DNA from: Verrucomicrobiaceae bacterium | GTDB lineage: Bacteria > Verrucomicrobiota > Verrucomicrobiia > Verrucomicrobiales > Verrucomicrobiaceae | Reading direction: 5' to 3' | Length of the DNA stretch: 64,000 bases | Assembly: GCA_016795365.1 (NCBI GenBank) | Contig: JAEUHN010000004.1 | Location: forward strand, 1-64,000 | Part shown: piece after piece, positions 58,101 through 64,000 of the stretch | Layout of the letters: each line of letters starts with the position of its first letter | Numbering within the stretch: position 1 is the first letter of the stretch | Notes under the pieces: generated by a model | Databases searched by the model: none | The model's input: only the letters and a program-made list of their open reading frames with translations | What the model was told of the DNA's origin: nothing | Made by a program: the position numbers and the translations under genes

Positions 58101-61100
58101 CCGGGCGCAGATTCTCGAAGCCATACGTGCCGATGCCGCTTGTGGTGGTCGTCTTGATCAGGACATCATCGCCCCCACCCACATAGGGGTCGATGGTGGA
58201 GTAGAGATCCACCTTCACATTTGAGATTCCCGACTCACCAGCATCACGCAGACCATTGCAATTGACATCGTTGAACACGATGTCGCCGATCACCCCGCCG
58301 GCGTAGAGGCCAAAGTCAATCGTGCGCTCGGTGTCCGCATTAGTATCACCATCGGTAATGGATTCACTGCCAGGCTGAAGGTTAATGATCGGACTGAAGT
58401 ATGCGGTTCCATAGCCACCGGGCTGCGAGCCATTGTTGTCATTGTTGACCTGATTATCCAGAGTGACCGGCGTGCCTCCTGTGTAAGGAAAGCCAGGGTA
58501 AGGCAGCACTTTCACATAGTATTTAGCGGGCTGGAGATTGGTGAAGAGATATGCACCTGCCACAGTAGTAGTGTAGTCACTGCCCACTTTGACATCGTCA
58601 GCGGTGTTCACCGCATTGTCTCCTCCATCCCTGAATAACTGCACGGTGGCACCGCCAAGACCTACCTCTGTCAGAGAGTCGTAGATCCCGTTGTTATTCG
58701 CGTCGTTCCAGACAATGTCACCGATCACACCGGCACGAACCTTGATCGAACAGTCTTGTTGCCCCGTGCATCCATAGAAGTCTGTTGCGCGCACTCTAAA
58801 GGTGTAGGTAGAGGCCGTGGTCGGCGCACCACTGAAAGCACCTGCTGAACTCATCGTCACTCCAGGAGGAAGGGAGCCAGACACAATGGTGAAGCTGTAT
58901 GGCGCGGTGCCACCCGACGCACTGACCGAACTGCTGTAGGCTGACTGCAGGAAACCATCCGGCAGTGTTGCGGGAGTGACAAGAATGGTCGGACACTGCG
59001 TGCTTAGCTGCATGATCTTCGTGCCGGTGCAGCCATTCCCATCCGTCGCCTGGACGGTGAAAGTCGCCGTAGCCACAGTCGTGGGAGTGCCGGTGATCAC
59101 GCCTGCGGATGACAAACTCATGCCAGGTGGCAGCGATCCGAGGGTGATACTCCATGTGTAGTTCTGCACTGGAACACCTGTGCCTCCAGTAGTCGCCGCA
59201 AGTGTCAAAGGAGTATAGCTTTGACCCACAGTCCCGACAGGCAACGGACTTGGCGTTGTGATCGTTAGGGGCGGACAATCGACGACAAGGGTGAATGGCT
59301 GGAAGCTTATGCAGCCACTGGCATCGGTGGCATCCAGAGTGAACGAGTATGCCCCTGGAACAACAGACGTGACGCCAGACATGGTGCCCGCACTGCTCAG
59401 TGAAAGCCCCGTCGGCAGCGATGATCCCACATGCACGGCATACGTATATGGAGCCGTGCCGCCGCTGACACTGAACGACACACTGTATGCAGCATACTGC
59501 ACAGCATGAGGCAGTGTAGAAGGAGTCCAAATGTATGCAGGGCAGCCAACGGGAATCGTGTAATCCTTGGTTGCCTCGCACCCACTAGTGTCTGTCGCTT
59601 TAATCCTCACCGTCGCGCTTTGCACAACGCTGGGAGTGCCACTGATACGGCCGGTCGCACTGTTCAGGCTGAGACCAGTGGGCAATGCACCATTGGCAAC
59701 GATGAATGTGTAGGGACCAGAACCTCCAGAAGCAGAGATCAACTGATCATAGGGCTCAAACTGGGTTGCTGGCGCAAGCACTGCTGGCGCAAGTGAGATC
59801 GTGGGGCAGGCGACCACAAAAGCATAACCTCGTGAACCCGCGCACCCATTGAAGTCAGTGGCCGTCACGGTGATGCTGTAGGTGCCAGGTGTCGCCGTCG
59901 GTGTCCCGCTCAAGACACCCGTGGTAGTGTTGAGGGTAAGGCCCGAAGGGAGCTGCCCTGCCGACACTGAAAAGGTGTAGGGCGTGGTGCCGCCACTCGC
60001 TGTGAATGTGGTGGTGTAGGACACATTAGGGGTTGCCGAAGGCACTGAGGACGGACCCACTGTGATGGTCGGGCAGTTCACCTGCAAGCTGTAGTCCTTG
60101 TCATCTGAGCATCCATAGAGATCGGTTGATCGAACACGGATGGTGTAGGTTCCTGGACCACTGGTTGGCGTCCCACTGAGGACTCCACCGCTGCTCAGCG
60201 TCATTCCCATCGGCAACACTCCTGACGAGAGGCTATAGGCGTAGGGACTTGTTCCGCCAGTCGTCCCAAACGTGACGGACGGGTATGCTGTGTATTGCGT
60301 GGCAGCTGAAAGGCTCGCGGGAGTGATGACAAACGTCGGGCACACAAACCCGAGATCGAGCGTCATATCTCCGTTGTCATCGTCACTGTCGTCACTTGTG
60401 TTGTTAACCCCTTTCTCCGTTCCCGAGTTCACGGGCTCGCTATTATTCGCAAGCACAATGACCACAGAACTAATGCCATTGGTAGATGGACTCGGATTGT
60501 CGATGCCATTTTCATCCACATTGTCATCAGCTCCGTTGTCGGTCCCAGCTCCAGGCGAACTCAGGAGTCCTTGGAGGTGACCACCTGCCTGGAAGTCCGC
60601 AGCAGGCACTCTCACAAAGAACGCCCCCTCGGGCAGCGGACAGAAGCTGTAAACACCCTGGGCGTTTGTCGTCGTGGTGAGCAAAGCGGCCCCATCCCCT
60701 GCTCCGGGATCGGGAAGTCCGTTCGCATTGAGGTCCTGATAAAGTTCCACGGTTACACCTGCAAGCGCCACATCACCAGCATCGAAGCGACTGTTGCGAT
60801 TGTTGTCACGGAAGACCACGTTCCCGAGGCAATTGCATGCTTTCAGAGGTCCAATGATGTTGCTACGTGCATAGCAAGGTGTGACGGTGTCTCCGTAGCT
60901 GACCTGCAGGAAGAAAGAATGATCCACATCTGCCGAAGTGACCGTGAGAATGCGTGATACACTGTAAGGCGAAGTTCCCGTGCTGATGGTTCCGGAGGCT
61001 CCGACTGGCGTATAAAGTCCAGTAGCGGCATCTTCCACCCGATACCATTGCCATGTCAGCGGCTTCACCACCCATGGTGAAACATCTCGCACGGTTGCCG

Positions 61101-64000
61101 TCAGATTGATGTTCATCCCAGGCGAAGCACAATTCGCAATCCCATTCGCCGTGACCATCGGGCTGTGCCGCATGACATCCGTATCTCCATGATACATCGT
61201 GTCGATACTGGTGAAGTTCTGGTCCAGATCCACGAGGTTGTGACTGGAGAAGTAGGTCGTCGCTGTCAGAGGGAATCCAGTTCCCACAGGTGTTCCTTGA
61301 AGACCCGCGATCGAGTAGCGAGAATCGGCGTAGCCCCCGGGCATTGCGCCCCCGTCACCGGCTCCATTGCGCAGTGAGTCACCCATCAACCACAGTATCT
61401 GGTCGCAACCCTTTACCTTGCAGGTCACGGGATCATAAAGAGAGTAACCAAAGTCACCTCCACCCGCGCTATTCTCGGCGGTGGTAGAACTACCAACGTG
61501 ATAGTAGCGTGGCCCAATCCAGGCACCACCAGGTGCGGGACGATATAGCATGGCACGACCTGCCTGAGAGCCCGGTGTGGTCAGATTGACCATCGAGCGT
61601 TCGCACAACAGCATGTTGCCCGACGCATCGAACTCAATGTCAGCAATCGGATTGGAGCGCCCGACTCCACTGTAGGAGAATGCGGGCACACTAAACTCGA
61701 GACGATCTGTAGCAGCAGAAGGCGCACCGCTGGCCAAAGCGACCGAACGCACCTGATTCGTTGCACCTGTGTTGTCTTCGCCAAGTCCTCCACCGGACGG
61801 ATTGTAGCTTTCCACCCAAACACTGTAGTAGAGACGCCCATCACGGACCGCCAGCCCCCAAATGCGCTCGCCCAAGGGAGCGCCACCCGCGGCACCGGAG
61901 TCTGGCGTCAGTGGATCGAACGAACTCTGCACGACGCCCGTCGAGTTGAGCCGATAGATCTTACCATCTTCGAAGTTCGAAACGAAGAACTGATTGTTGA
62001 GCTGGTCATAGGTCACAGCACCCAAGCCAGGTCCCGTGCGAGTCACCGGATGTGCAAAGGAGTAATCGATGCCGCCGATTGTCAGGGTGCCGACCGCCGT
62101 CGAATCGAATGCCGGATAGTAGGCCTGTTGAGGGAGTGTAGCGAAGACCGACGCCAGCCCCGTGTTCTTGTCGATCTTGTAAATCGCGCCCGCAGCAGCG
62201 AGCGAGCCCGCTCCTCCTCCCAAGGCTCCGTAGGGGAACAAGCCCGTAGGAACAACCGCTGGCGAGGTGATGATGGCACCACTGTAAGATGAGCTTGCCG
62301 CGACGTAGATGTTTCCATCCCTATCAATCGCCGTTCCAAAGACATGACCCAACTGCTGTGTGGTCCACTCATTGCCCGCTGGACCAAAATACATCGACGG
62401 TGTCCAGTTTAGAGGCCCGGCAGCTGGGCGAGGGCGGGTATCGACGATGCCCATGGCATACTGAGACGCGGAGCCAAAGCTGAGAGTTGTGGGCTTCACC
62501 AAGCCAGTGGTCGCATCCACCGCCGAGCCTGGACGTGATGCCCCGCTCATGGTGACGACAGCGACACCATCTTGCAGGGGGAAGAACGAACAACTGACGA
62601 CGAGCGTGTAAGCCAGTTCGCCCGTGCAGTTGTTGGCATCAGTGGCACGAACGGTAAAGGTCTGTGACTCGACCAACGTCGGCGTTCCACTGACGATCCC
62701 CGTCGTGGATGCTAGGCTGATGCCGGAAGGGAGTGCGCCAGCAGTCACACTGAACGTGTAGGGTGCTGTGCCACCTGAGGCCGTGAGTGTCTGACTGTAA
62801 GGGAGCAACTGCGTGGCTCCGGGCAAAGAAGCCGGCGAGATGTTGATCTGCGGACAGCCCACAGTCATTGAGTAGGACGCATCGCCTGTGCAGCTCCAGC
62901 GGTCGGTAGCGCGCACCACAAAAGTGTAGGTGCCTGGGGTAGCAGTCGTGGTTCCACTGATGACGCCGGTTGTTGCGTTGATCGTCAATCCAGTCGGCAA
63001 AGCACCGGAGAAGATTGACCAGGAATATGGAGTGGTGCCACCAGAGGCGCTCAAATTTGGCCCTGTGTAGGGCGCATACTGCACCGCCACTGGCAGCGGC
63101 GAAGGCGGGCTGATTGTGATCACAGGGCACTCGGTTGTCATCGTGATCACCTGGGCTCCGGTGCAATTGTTCTTGTCCGTAGCATTCACCGTGAAGGCAT
63201 AGGTTCCTGCTGCGGTTGGCGTGCCCGTGATAGCCCCGCTGGAGTTCATGCTCAGGCCTGGGGGCAGAAGCCCCGCAGCAGCGAAGGTATAAGGTGCGGT
63301 GCCGCCTTGAGCAACGATTTGAGCTGCGTAAGCGGAACCAACAATAGGGACAGGCTGAGTAGTCGAGCCAGTCAAGATAGAAGACAAAGACGAGCCAACC
63401 GCTGTGTAGCCGCTTGCATTGACTGAGGCGACCAGACTGGAGGTTGGATCTGAGAACCCTACCACAGTTGTAGCGGCATTCGAACCATCGGCAGTGAGAG
63501 GCACGCGCCGGAAGCGATCGGTGCCGGAGTTGACGAAGTCGGCCGTATTGATGACCGTGTTATTCACGCCGACGGTCGTCACTTCCACGGCTTGAAAAGT
63601 GGAACCGGTCTTCGTCGCATTCAAAGTAGCACTCAAGCCCCGATACTCATAGCCGCTGGCGGGTCCCGTCAAAGCAAAGTCCATGAGCGTGTCCAGCGCG
63701 GTGCCAGCGCTCTGCTCACCCATGGTGAAGCTCACCGACTGTCCGGCAACGGTAGGCACGAGGCCGTTGCTCACGCCATAGAGCGCATAGAAATCGGCCG
63801 TGAATGTCTTGCCATCAGCTGTTCCGGTCGCGCGATACTGTCCCAATCCGTAGGTCGCATTTGGCGAGCCAACGATGGTCTGCCGGGTGATCGAGTTCCA
63901 CTGAATTGGCAAACTCGGGCCTTTGAGCGCCATGGACAACGGCGGACAGGTGATCTCGAGCGAGTATCCTTTGATGCTCACGCAACTGCTCGCATCCACC
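43123..64000 (-). CDS. Giant SdrD-like/putative-Ig surface protein (5' end outside the window)
   Basis: At least 6,958 codons run without a stop to TAG at 43123-43125. The N-terminus lies beyond the window: the first residues (ASSCVSIKGYSLEITCP) are the end of a putative-Ig repeat. Order from the right edge: an N-terminal unit and Ig-like repeats, a propeller-like region (about 61200-62590), then alternating blocks of SdrD B-type (Cna-B) domains with D-x-N-x-D calcium loops and He_PIG repeats (GGTAPYTF...LPTGLTLNSTTG...SGTPT), a second NHL-like region (about 52400-53390), 14 tandem SdrD-like domains, one more Ig-like and one divergent Cna-B domain, and a C-terminal module. I count 22 canonical SdrD-like and about 16 He_PIG units. 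No LPXTG or autotransporter barrel is seen. Probably an extracellular adhesin or stalk-like fibre. Confidence 0.93.
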   Translation of the reverse strand, partial: VDASSCVSIKGYSLEITCPPLSMALKGPSLPIQWNSITRQTIVGSPNATYGLGQYRATGTADGKTFTADFYALYGVSNGLVPTVAGQSVSFTMGEQSAGTALDTLMDFALTGPASGYEYRGLSATLNATKTGSTFQAVEVTTVGVNNTVINTADFVNSGTDRFRRVPLTADGSNAATTVVGFSDPTSSLVASVNASGYTAVGSSLSSILTGSTTQPVPIVGSAYAAQIVAQGGTAPYTFAAAGLLPPGLSMNSSGAITGTPTAAGTYAFTVNATDKNNCTGAQVITMTTECPVITISPPSPLPVAVQYAPYTGPNLSASGGTTPYSWSIFSGALPTGLTINATTGVISGTTTATPGTYTFVVRATDRWSCTGDASYSMTVGCPQINISPASLPGATQLLPYSQTLTASGGTAPYTFSVTAGALPSGISLASTTGIVSGTPTLVESQTFTVRATDANNCTGELAYTLVVSCSFFPLQDGVAVVTMSGASRPGSAVDATTGLVKPTTLSFGSASQYAMGIVDTRPRPAAGPLNWTPSMYFGPAGNEWTTQQLGHVFGTAIDRDGNIYVAASSSYSGAIITSPAVVPTGLFPYGALGGGAGSLAAAGAIYKIDKNTGLASVFATLPQQAYYPAFDSTAVGTLTIGGIDYSFAHPVTRTGPGLGAVTYDQLNNQFFVSNFEDGKIYRLNSTGVVQSSFDPLTPDSGAAGGAPLGERIWGLAVRDGRLYYSVWVESYNPSGGGLGEDNTGATNQVRSVALASGAPSAATDRLEFSVPAFSYSGVGRSNPIADIEFDASGNMLLCERSMVNLTTPGSQAGRAMLYRPAPGGAWIGPRYYHVGSSTTAENSAGGGDFGYSLYDPVTCKVKGCDQILWLMGDSLRNGAGDGGAMPGGYADSRYSIAGLQGTPVGTGFPLTATTYFSSHNLVDLDQNFTSIDTMYHGDTDVMRHSPMVTANGIANCASPGMNINLTATVRDVSPWVVKPLTWQWYRVEDAATGLYTPVGASGTISTGTSPYSVSRILTVTSADVDHSFFLQVSYGDTVTPCYARSNIIGPLKACNCLGNVVFRDNNRNSRFDAGDVALAGVTVELYQDLNANGLPDPGAGDGAALLTTTTNAQGVYSFCPLPEGAFFVRVPAADFQAGGHLQGLLSSPGAGTDNGADDNVDENGIDNPSPSTNGISSVVIVLANNSEPVNSGTEKGVNNTSDDSDDDNGDMTLDLGFVCPTFVITPASLSAATQYTAYPSVTFGTTGGTSPYAYSLSSGVLPMGMTLSSGGVLSGTPTSGPGTYTIRVRSTDLYGCSDDKDYSLQVNCPTITVGPSSVPSATPNVSYTTTFTASGGTTPYTFSVSAGQLPSGLTLNTTTGVLSGTPTATPGTYSITVTATDFNGCAGSRGYAFVVACPTISLAPAVLAPATQFEPYDQLISASGGSGPYTFIVANGALPTGLSLNSATGRISGTPSVVQSATVRIKATDTSGCEATKDYTIPVGCPAYIWTPSTLPHAVQYAAYSVSFSVSGGTAPYTYAVHVGSSLPTGLSLSSAGTMSGVTSVVPGAYSFTLDATDASGCISFQPFTLVVDCPPLTITTPSPLPVGTVGQSYTPLTLAATTGGTGVPVQNYTWSITLGSLPPGMSLSSAGVITGTPTTVATATFTVQATDGNGCTGTKIMQLSTQCPTILVTPATLPDGFLQSAYSSSVSASGGTAPYSFTIVSGSLPPGVTMSSAGAFSGAPTTASTYTFRVRATDFYGCTGQQDCSIKVRAGVIGDIVWNDANNNGIYDSLTEVGLGGATVQLFRDGGDNAVNTADDVKVGSDYTTTVAGAYLFTNLQPAKYYVKVLPYPGFPYTGGTPVTLDNQVNNDNNGSQPGGYGTAYFSPIINLQPGSESITDGDTNADTERTIDFGLYAGGVIGDIVFNDVNCNGLRDAGESGISNVKVDLYSTIDPYVGGGDDVLIKTTTTSGIGTYGFENLRPGRYYVSVIPPPAYPIASPVATGDNGVDDDNNGSQIGAGQPIYSQVISYTAAGEPGTSGTTNTENTIDFGLCAAGLSIGDTVWIDSNDNGLKDSNEVGLGSVPLEVWRTNDTVIGNGDDVKIASTVTSSTGTYQFAGLSNNKYYVKMPVPPVVFSETASNVVTADNGVNNDNNGSQPAGAGTSIYSPVITLSTGTEPGTSGTTDFDSTIDFGLKPCPHNGGTALSHGSVFKNVTTALIDPGLSVLEPYPAHGVVVGASLRQQSTGAVVTKSWTEPNCITSATLATPAVSNVTPLAVWDTAAGVVPDNQAITALNSNAQVGATTWTSNWANGGNTGFEFTWTVVPSAFVRSSGLYWESMSPDGGLAGSGNVGATNAWNFTVLVDGVAVGTTTTARSQVAVTTVGGGASSQLYTFFVDLSSVAMWTPGSSHTVTLRRTGSSFVLNDLALLGCCIQPMSIGNLVFADINNNGIKDSGESGVAGAQVKIFNTGSDGIIGGTMADYQVGTTFTTLADGAYRFDNLIPGTYYLKVTPPSTYPKTGGTPIVADNQVDNDNNGSQVSLGGDLTSPVIMLVANAEPTNDGDTSSNTDLTIDFALWPGFTVGNLVWVDSNNDGLFAGGETGLNGVTVDLMDLGVDDAIGGSGLNGDSVIATATTASGGIYGVKAYTPGRYYVRVTPVTGFELVSSTAVTTDNGVDNDNNGIQAGGFNTAVRSPIITLAAGTEPGAAGTTSTENTIDFGLRPCPLITITPASPLPNATQSSSYSVTMTSSGGVAPYAWSIAGGSLPAGLTMSTASTTTGVISGTPTVGPGSYNFTVRSTDALGCAALKAYTLTVNCPTIQVAPASPLATATQFAPYDVTLTASKGTSPYTWSIVSGSLPTGLNLIGASGATVHLSGTPISLPASFAFTVRVRDANNCQTDIPYTMSLVCPPVTISTTGSMTATQASPYTLGLAATGANQPYTWSIISGTPPPGITLTALTSSTAQLSGTPTTAGNYTFVVRASDSVNCLGDESITINVSCPPITINPASVPAATQTIPYSQSFSAVGVTAPLTWSLVAGSSLPSGITLSPAGVLSGTSSAAVGTYNFTVRVVDSNNCSAQAPYSLELLCQPLDVLPPTLPNALVGYGYSQNLTTQRGVAPFGWTVTSGALPAGLALSSTGTISGTPTALGSSSFTVRVQDSTGCVDTKNYTVVVVCPTLSIDPSSLPDAYVSTPYLQQLEVTGGTGPYTWTVSSGAMPGWLTLNSTTGEITGSPPATPQAASAFTIKVTGQYGCFTTIACNVAVRAMSIGDLIWHDANYNGIKDPIEVGVAAATVQLFTLGADNIAQTADDVQVGANTLSSLTGFYRFNNLPAGDYYVKVTPPAGFPLTGGAVISVDNGVNNDNNAMQPGGRYAPYFSPVIHLIAASEPTNDGDASNDTDLSVDFGLFPGMCIGNLVWHDQNDDGIRQPAEPGVDAVVAEVFSTGADGSPGGIDDVLAGSAITDVNGIYKICDLAPGTYYVKLNELPWWAPLSSSVTDFTDDGIDNDDNGVQICTDPIYSPVITLTAQKEPGNVANGLQEDLTIDFGINGYPVGAYVAAAHDDSMPIFEPETGVYCSMLKDPYGAVHNQGNGNADDTPSSVEIGPDGNYFVASYGSNNIRRITPAGVDLGNFLTATAGINKIASFTFGPNGNLLVIDEGGKRVVRFAGPLSSTTTPGAPIGTAPYTFISQEATDINIGPDSNIYLVTAGSGGTAVRRYNATTGAFLNLIVDQAQLVNLVAGGASNAEISGIDIEAKTLYGINKTEGEVFKVDLTNPDLVPNPLKVADLDTAGAGTFDTRDIEFNPVNRKLYIAAYKWTKPISGGSQATAALIKVDPPGPNGTVVVYEVPMPTPPGPLNEIWPGPKDVIFGFNNCIASPICSIGNLVWNDVDNDGVPDSDEDGLASVKVELYRDVDGNAGNGAETLVGWTYTDSKGFYIFNGQAPGKYQVRIPESNFQLGGSLAGVTSVSVVSNSNDDGIDQDNNGSQPGGSQTVVFSPLITLAVGAEVTGNGITGAEFGPGGDMDTALGDSSGDLTVDFGFTVAGTQGLGNLVFDDKNGNLIADPGEGVDGVRVQLYSAGSSTSGIPLRETVTANGGKYQFNYLTPAAYFVYIPASEFQTNGKLRGLFPLSDLPDVTVPEAGDDDVGQNAVAEEHPELNGVRTNDVNLVDNLQPTVASGETGIGSTDDDGVNDGDINMTIDFGFFRKVSLGNLVFYDVNNDGKAGTNEGINGVTVELYDATAIPEYDPPLTTTVTANGGRYLFDGLRAGAYVVHIPSAMFQAGQVLFTKVSISEGLFGDDDVGEDGLNSTEPSVEGVSSAYVFLSPGLAPTNLNGETGVDYTTDDAIDAAVDLTIDFGFQTPVGVGNLVYIDANHNGHADPGEGVSGIVVEIYRSGDLPTTGLPLFRTNTTEDGHYLFNHLTGGSYFVHIPSVNFGIGEKLYDLFPATSGSSLPNSDDNLGHDGLQTPAPVYSGVSSAPFTIGQDSAPIDASAGATQGETGYLAGEDNFDDNNFNLTIDFGFDSANPNGLGVGNSIFADANGNNRFDDGEGKDGVDVQLFAASVTNPASTTPLATTKSASGGCYYFGGLAPGSYYVYLPASNFVGTNPLSRCLPLPGQGSDNGIDDDADENGDDPATPGVTGIRSNIFTLEADTEPTDFTTESGKNTYLDGTADGNSDLTIDFGFYEAVGVGNLVFVDSNYSGVADAGEGKGNVRIDLYSSWMDPTYDSPVASLTTSDVAVTRGRFMFTGLRPGDYFLHIPKEMFQTGGALQGTLGLVSNDAGDDNAGENSLDNFQPAEFGVRTAVFNLTPGQEPFNTGESGLLGSDDNGVNGLVDKNIDLTQDMGFTTQTCIGNLVFKDLDANGKFDSTIDEGVDGVTVNLYRVGSNGTVTLVTSTSTSNGGLYMFCVPKGTYYVEVPASMFGAGSVLQHSSSSVVAVGTGTTARDDDSDENGIDEAQPAVYGVRSPNVVMIPGNLPTTATGETGYHADDDSDYDSGGDMTIDFGFAPNPLVAGNLVFRDANQNGFYDSGDQGIAGVRLKLFAIGADPYTSTPVSETITQSNGFYQLVARKSGDYFIHVPASNFAPGAPLYTHTAVPGFGLDDGSDDGVDENTNQSTAPASSGVNSIQFNLAYGVEPRTTGTGAKETGFKGGAEIGTDADNDSTIDFGFVGTAVNSTTVGVGNVVFADQNSNGRFDAGEGVDGVWVLLLLDDGTGTNTASPVAQTYTAGGGLYYFAGLQPGNYIVHIAADNFKANISINGGPQGPGPLYNKLSIPGSSASNADQDDNLKEDGIDVSNPEMVGINSPVITLTIGGEPTDATSETGVSSTLDNAADANGNMTIDFGFVERMVIGNLVFKDMNGDGKFVAGSTDLGVDGIKVQLFPQGADPLNGATPPLASVYTSNGGRFEIITPPGSYFLFIPPSFFGNSGSLSDFVSTGTAATASGDDDVGEDTLDGTDITVEGARSGTIVMVPSAAPTSSTGENGHFANGDDAADASGNYTIDLGFKPKQICVGNLVFRDINGNGIFDAGTEQGIAGVVVKLYAEGSDPYSTTTSHYSTTTDANGVWQICVTTPGTYFVLIPPSQFAKGMPLWGMVSSLGVSSVGDDNVGEKGMDLTYPPATGVKSAAITLAYGQAPVTSGAGAVETGYQAASDDLGDSNTDLTIDFGFIQGAGVGNVVFRDNNDNGRFDTSDEGIPNVEVQLFRSSDSPLNSVPVASITTSVANVQNNVPAGRFMFVGVMPGSYLLYVGPNSFLAGNPLHNMVSSTGSVAGDDNLGEDGIDTSSPQTLGIQTGVFTLAVGAMPVNGGTGTLAEQGVDFAMDDSIGDANVDMTRDLGFAPIPIAVGNIVFNDRNRDGKFDEPPAGTSNPGAYDAGIGGVAIELWSYNTTTNQRITKVAETITSTDGTYQLYARTPGTYVVYIPPTEFVGSPVAKGLWSMMPSSAVAGVPMDDDTVAGQNGLPVSSPWTLGVQSNVLTLAYGSQPVSTGPEGGYLNNTDPGLDADSDLTIDFGFFEHIGIGNFIFNDLNGDKKAQTGEGVGNVVVEVWKNGLASNSISGGTLAATTTTSAVNGQVGRWLVTGLPPDYYYIKIPASQFAGGGALQGLSPVVSNGSSDDQGSEDSANVSNPSATGVTSRAAAYFGPPGSAPTATSSGTQEIGQGYNMDDLAVAPWLKDGNVDLTWDMGFKGITIIPASLPAGVTNSSYSQSLTAAGGSAPYVWIVSAGVLPAGLTLNSTTGLISGIPTVTGTFTWTVRATDAQSKDGFRTYTLSVTAPPPLAGVVKRDLLAEGDPDASNVPLQGVTVMLYSDTNGNGTLEPVETAAPIDSTVTDANGAYIFEEVAPGNYLVEQLLMPGALATYDTDGGDKKCTSVRVAAEAVGGVDFLQCYEPTGMFYDTSNGMLIAGGSVAVSGPGIVKTLQNGESGGYCFSVDVTGDYELQITTPPGYIIDPARAAQTTTWTCGAAQTSMVSIGSAESRTEAGRLANYTAAANPWHLRLHLNAGSPCAVNNNIPLTPVAPDTFGQWRSRHTLDGANNAHDNPDADAFDNLIEYALSLDPESGVQTEGVFRLVATSAGEVDALFSRAMVGHSDISYRLEGSTDGAAWAQLAFAPAVEAGSDGMETVRYASVQSAAMFASSEMGYVRLQVRLDADRDGTAETTSTTPVFAFSLRQFPAAQGSFSMPLLRTDLFVGKVDAVSSGKLDVSGSVGSVGLTKVMTGNARFYVEVLSGQHAGHRFDVATSGSTDNEIVLDASSPRNTLPSIPSSLNGERIALRKHWTVEALFPRAKLVSGSASTSADRVMFFENGGFKVLWVLSTTGGSKWMVEGDAKAVDPASRVLDAAEGVIVQLRTALTLPMVGQVREGAFVAKLRSGSQLVGTGSTFAQSINMRGMTGVHGFAASEVSSTADRIRVFSGDATPGTTSYVNYFYKSGSIATWVNEADGTVIDDDKLFLPFRAAFIATTDGALLEVKSP
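43126..44000 (-). other. C-terminal module resembling TIGR02597
   Basis: The last 290 residues (starting near TDLFVGKVDAVSSGKLDVSG) contain FYVEVLSGQHAGHRFDV, RKHWTVEALFP, DRVMFFENGGFKVLW and a repeat of that pattern (DRIRVFSG...VNYFYKSGS). This order matches my recollection of the TIGR02597 family of Verrucomicrobium proteins. The role is unknown; its position suggests sorting or surface anchoring. Confidence 0.55.
45490..52420 (-). repeat. Fourteen tandem SdrD B-type (Cna-B) domains
   Basis: Fourteen consecutive units of about 165 codons (about 494 bp), each starting with a GNLVFxDxNxNGxxDxGE-type calcium loop and GVxVxLY, continuing with GxYxFxxLxPGxYxVxIP, and ending NxDLTIDFGF. Such domains stack into rigid, calcium-stabilised rods. 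Confidence 0.9.
54250..55885 (-). repeat. Block of six putative-Ig (He_PIG) repeats
   Basis: Six units of about 90 codons, each opening CPxIxIxPxSLPxATQ and carrying GGxxPYxWSI, SGxLPxGLxLxxxxGxISGTPT and a closing FTVRxxDxxxC. The regular cysteines at unit ends could form disulfides. Confidence 0.88.
58745..60345 (-). repeat. Block of six putative-Ig (He_PIG) repeats
   Basis: A second six-unit block of the same about 89-codon repeat, between SdrD-like domain 1 (about 60350-60840) and domains 2-4 (about 57450-58750). Confidence 0.88.
62590..63365 (-). repeat. Three putative-Ig (He_PIG) repeats
   Basis: Three units of about 86 codons nearest the right edge, with the same CP...GGTxPYxxS...LPTGLT...SGTxT pattern; a further partial unit is cut by the window edge at 63960-64000. 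Confidence 0.85.

Noticed and set aside
58796-59581. Minus-strand 261-codon frame inside the giant gene, rich in Cys and His
   Set aside because: It is an out-of-frame translation of the repetitive Ig-like block, whose codon periodicity keeps other frames open.

Overview
The window looks like a chromosomal segment of a GC-rich member of the Verrucomicrobiota (Prosthecobacter/Verrucomicrobium-like). The evidence is protein content typical of the Planctomycetes-Verrucomicrobia group: planctomycete-type cytochrome c proteins (a DUF1592-type protein and a WD40 fusion), a DUF1501 protein, a PPC-domain protein, a secreted sulfatase, an HTTM membrane protein, a FecR/ECF-sigma pair, and a giant SdrD-like/putative-Ig surface protein whose C-terminus resembles the verrucomicrobial TIGR02597 family. 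No taxonomic marker gene other than one tRNA is present, so this assignment is an inference.

Layout. 1-7113: a very large CRISPR array (96 apparently identical 36-bp repeats, one exactly duplicated spacer), ending in an AT-rich block of five short dyads and a decayed terminal repeat. No cas genes are visible; they may lie left of the window. 7258-9194: a divergent LysR regulator / metallophosphoesterase pair, each interrupted by a single in-frame stop. 9195-10020: a gene-poor stretch ending in an initiator tRNA gene with its own terminator. 10195-14861: a secreted hypothetical protein, an HTTM membrane protein coupled to a membrane-anchored protein with a subtilase-propeptide-like domain, and a GT4 glycosyltransferase. 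14865-22544 (minus): ECF sigma, FecR, PPC-domain protein and DUF1592-type cytochrome, arranged like one operon. 22615-28313: two divergently transcribed multiheme cytochromes and an outer-membrane beta-barrel lipoprotein, which together look like a porin-cytochrome electron conduit. Two related palindromic elements sit in frame at the 5' ends of two of these genes. 28322-38425: DUF1501 protein, D-erythronate dehydrogenase-like epimerase, DUF4412 protein, two further oxidoreductases, a WD40-cytochrome, a sulfatase and a Dabb protein. 38530-42732: housekeeping genes (citrate synthase, dapF, dapA) and small membrane proteins. 43123-64000 (minus, open at the right edge): the last 6,958 codons of a giant repetitive extracellular protein.

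How it fits together. The middle of the window suggests a heterotroph that handles complex, partly sulfated polysaccharides and sugar acids, has several c-type cytochromes on or near its surface, and invests in a huge adhesin-like protein. Functions beyond family level are inferred. Spacer targets, repeat-family distribution and conduit function need database searches or experiments that were not possible here.
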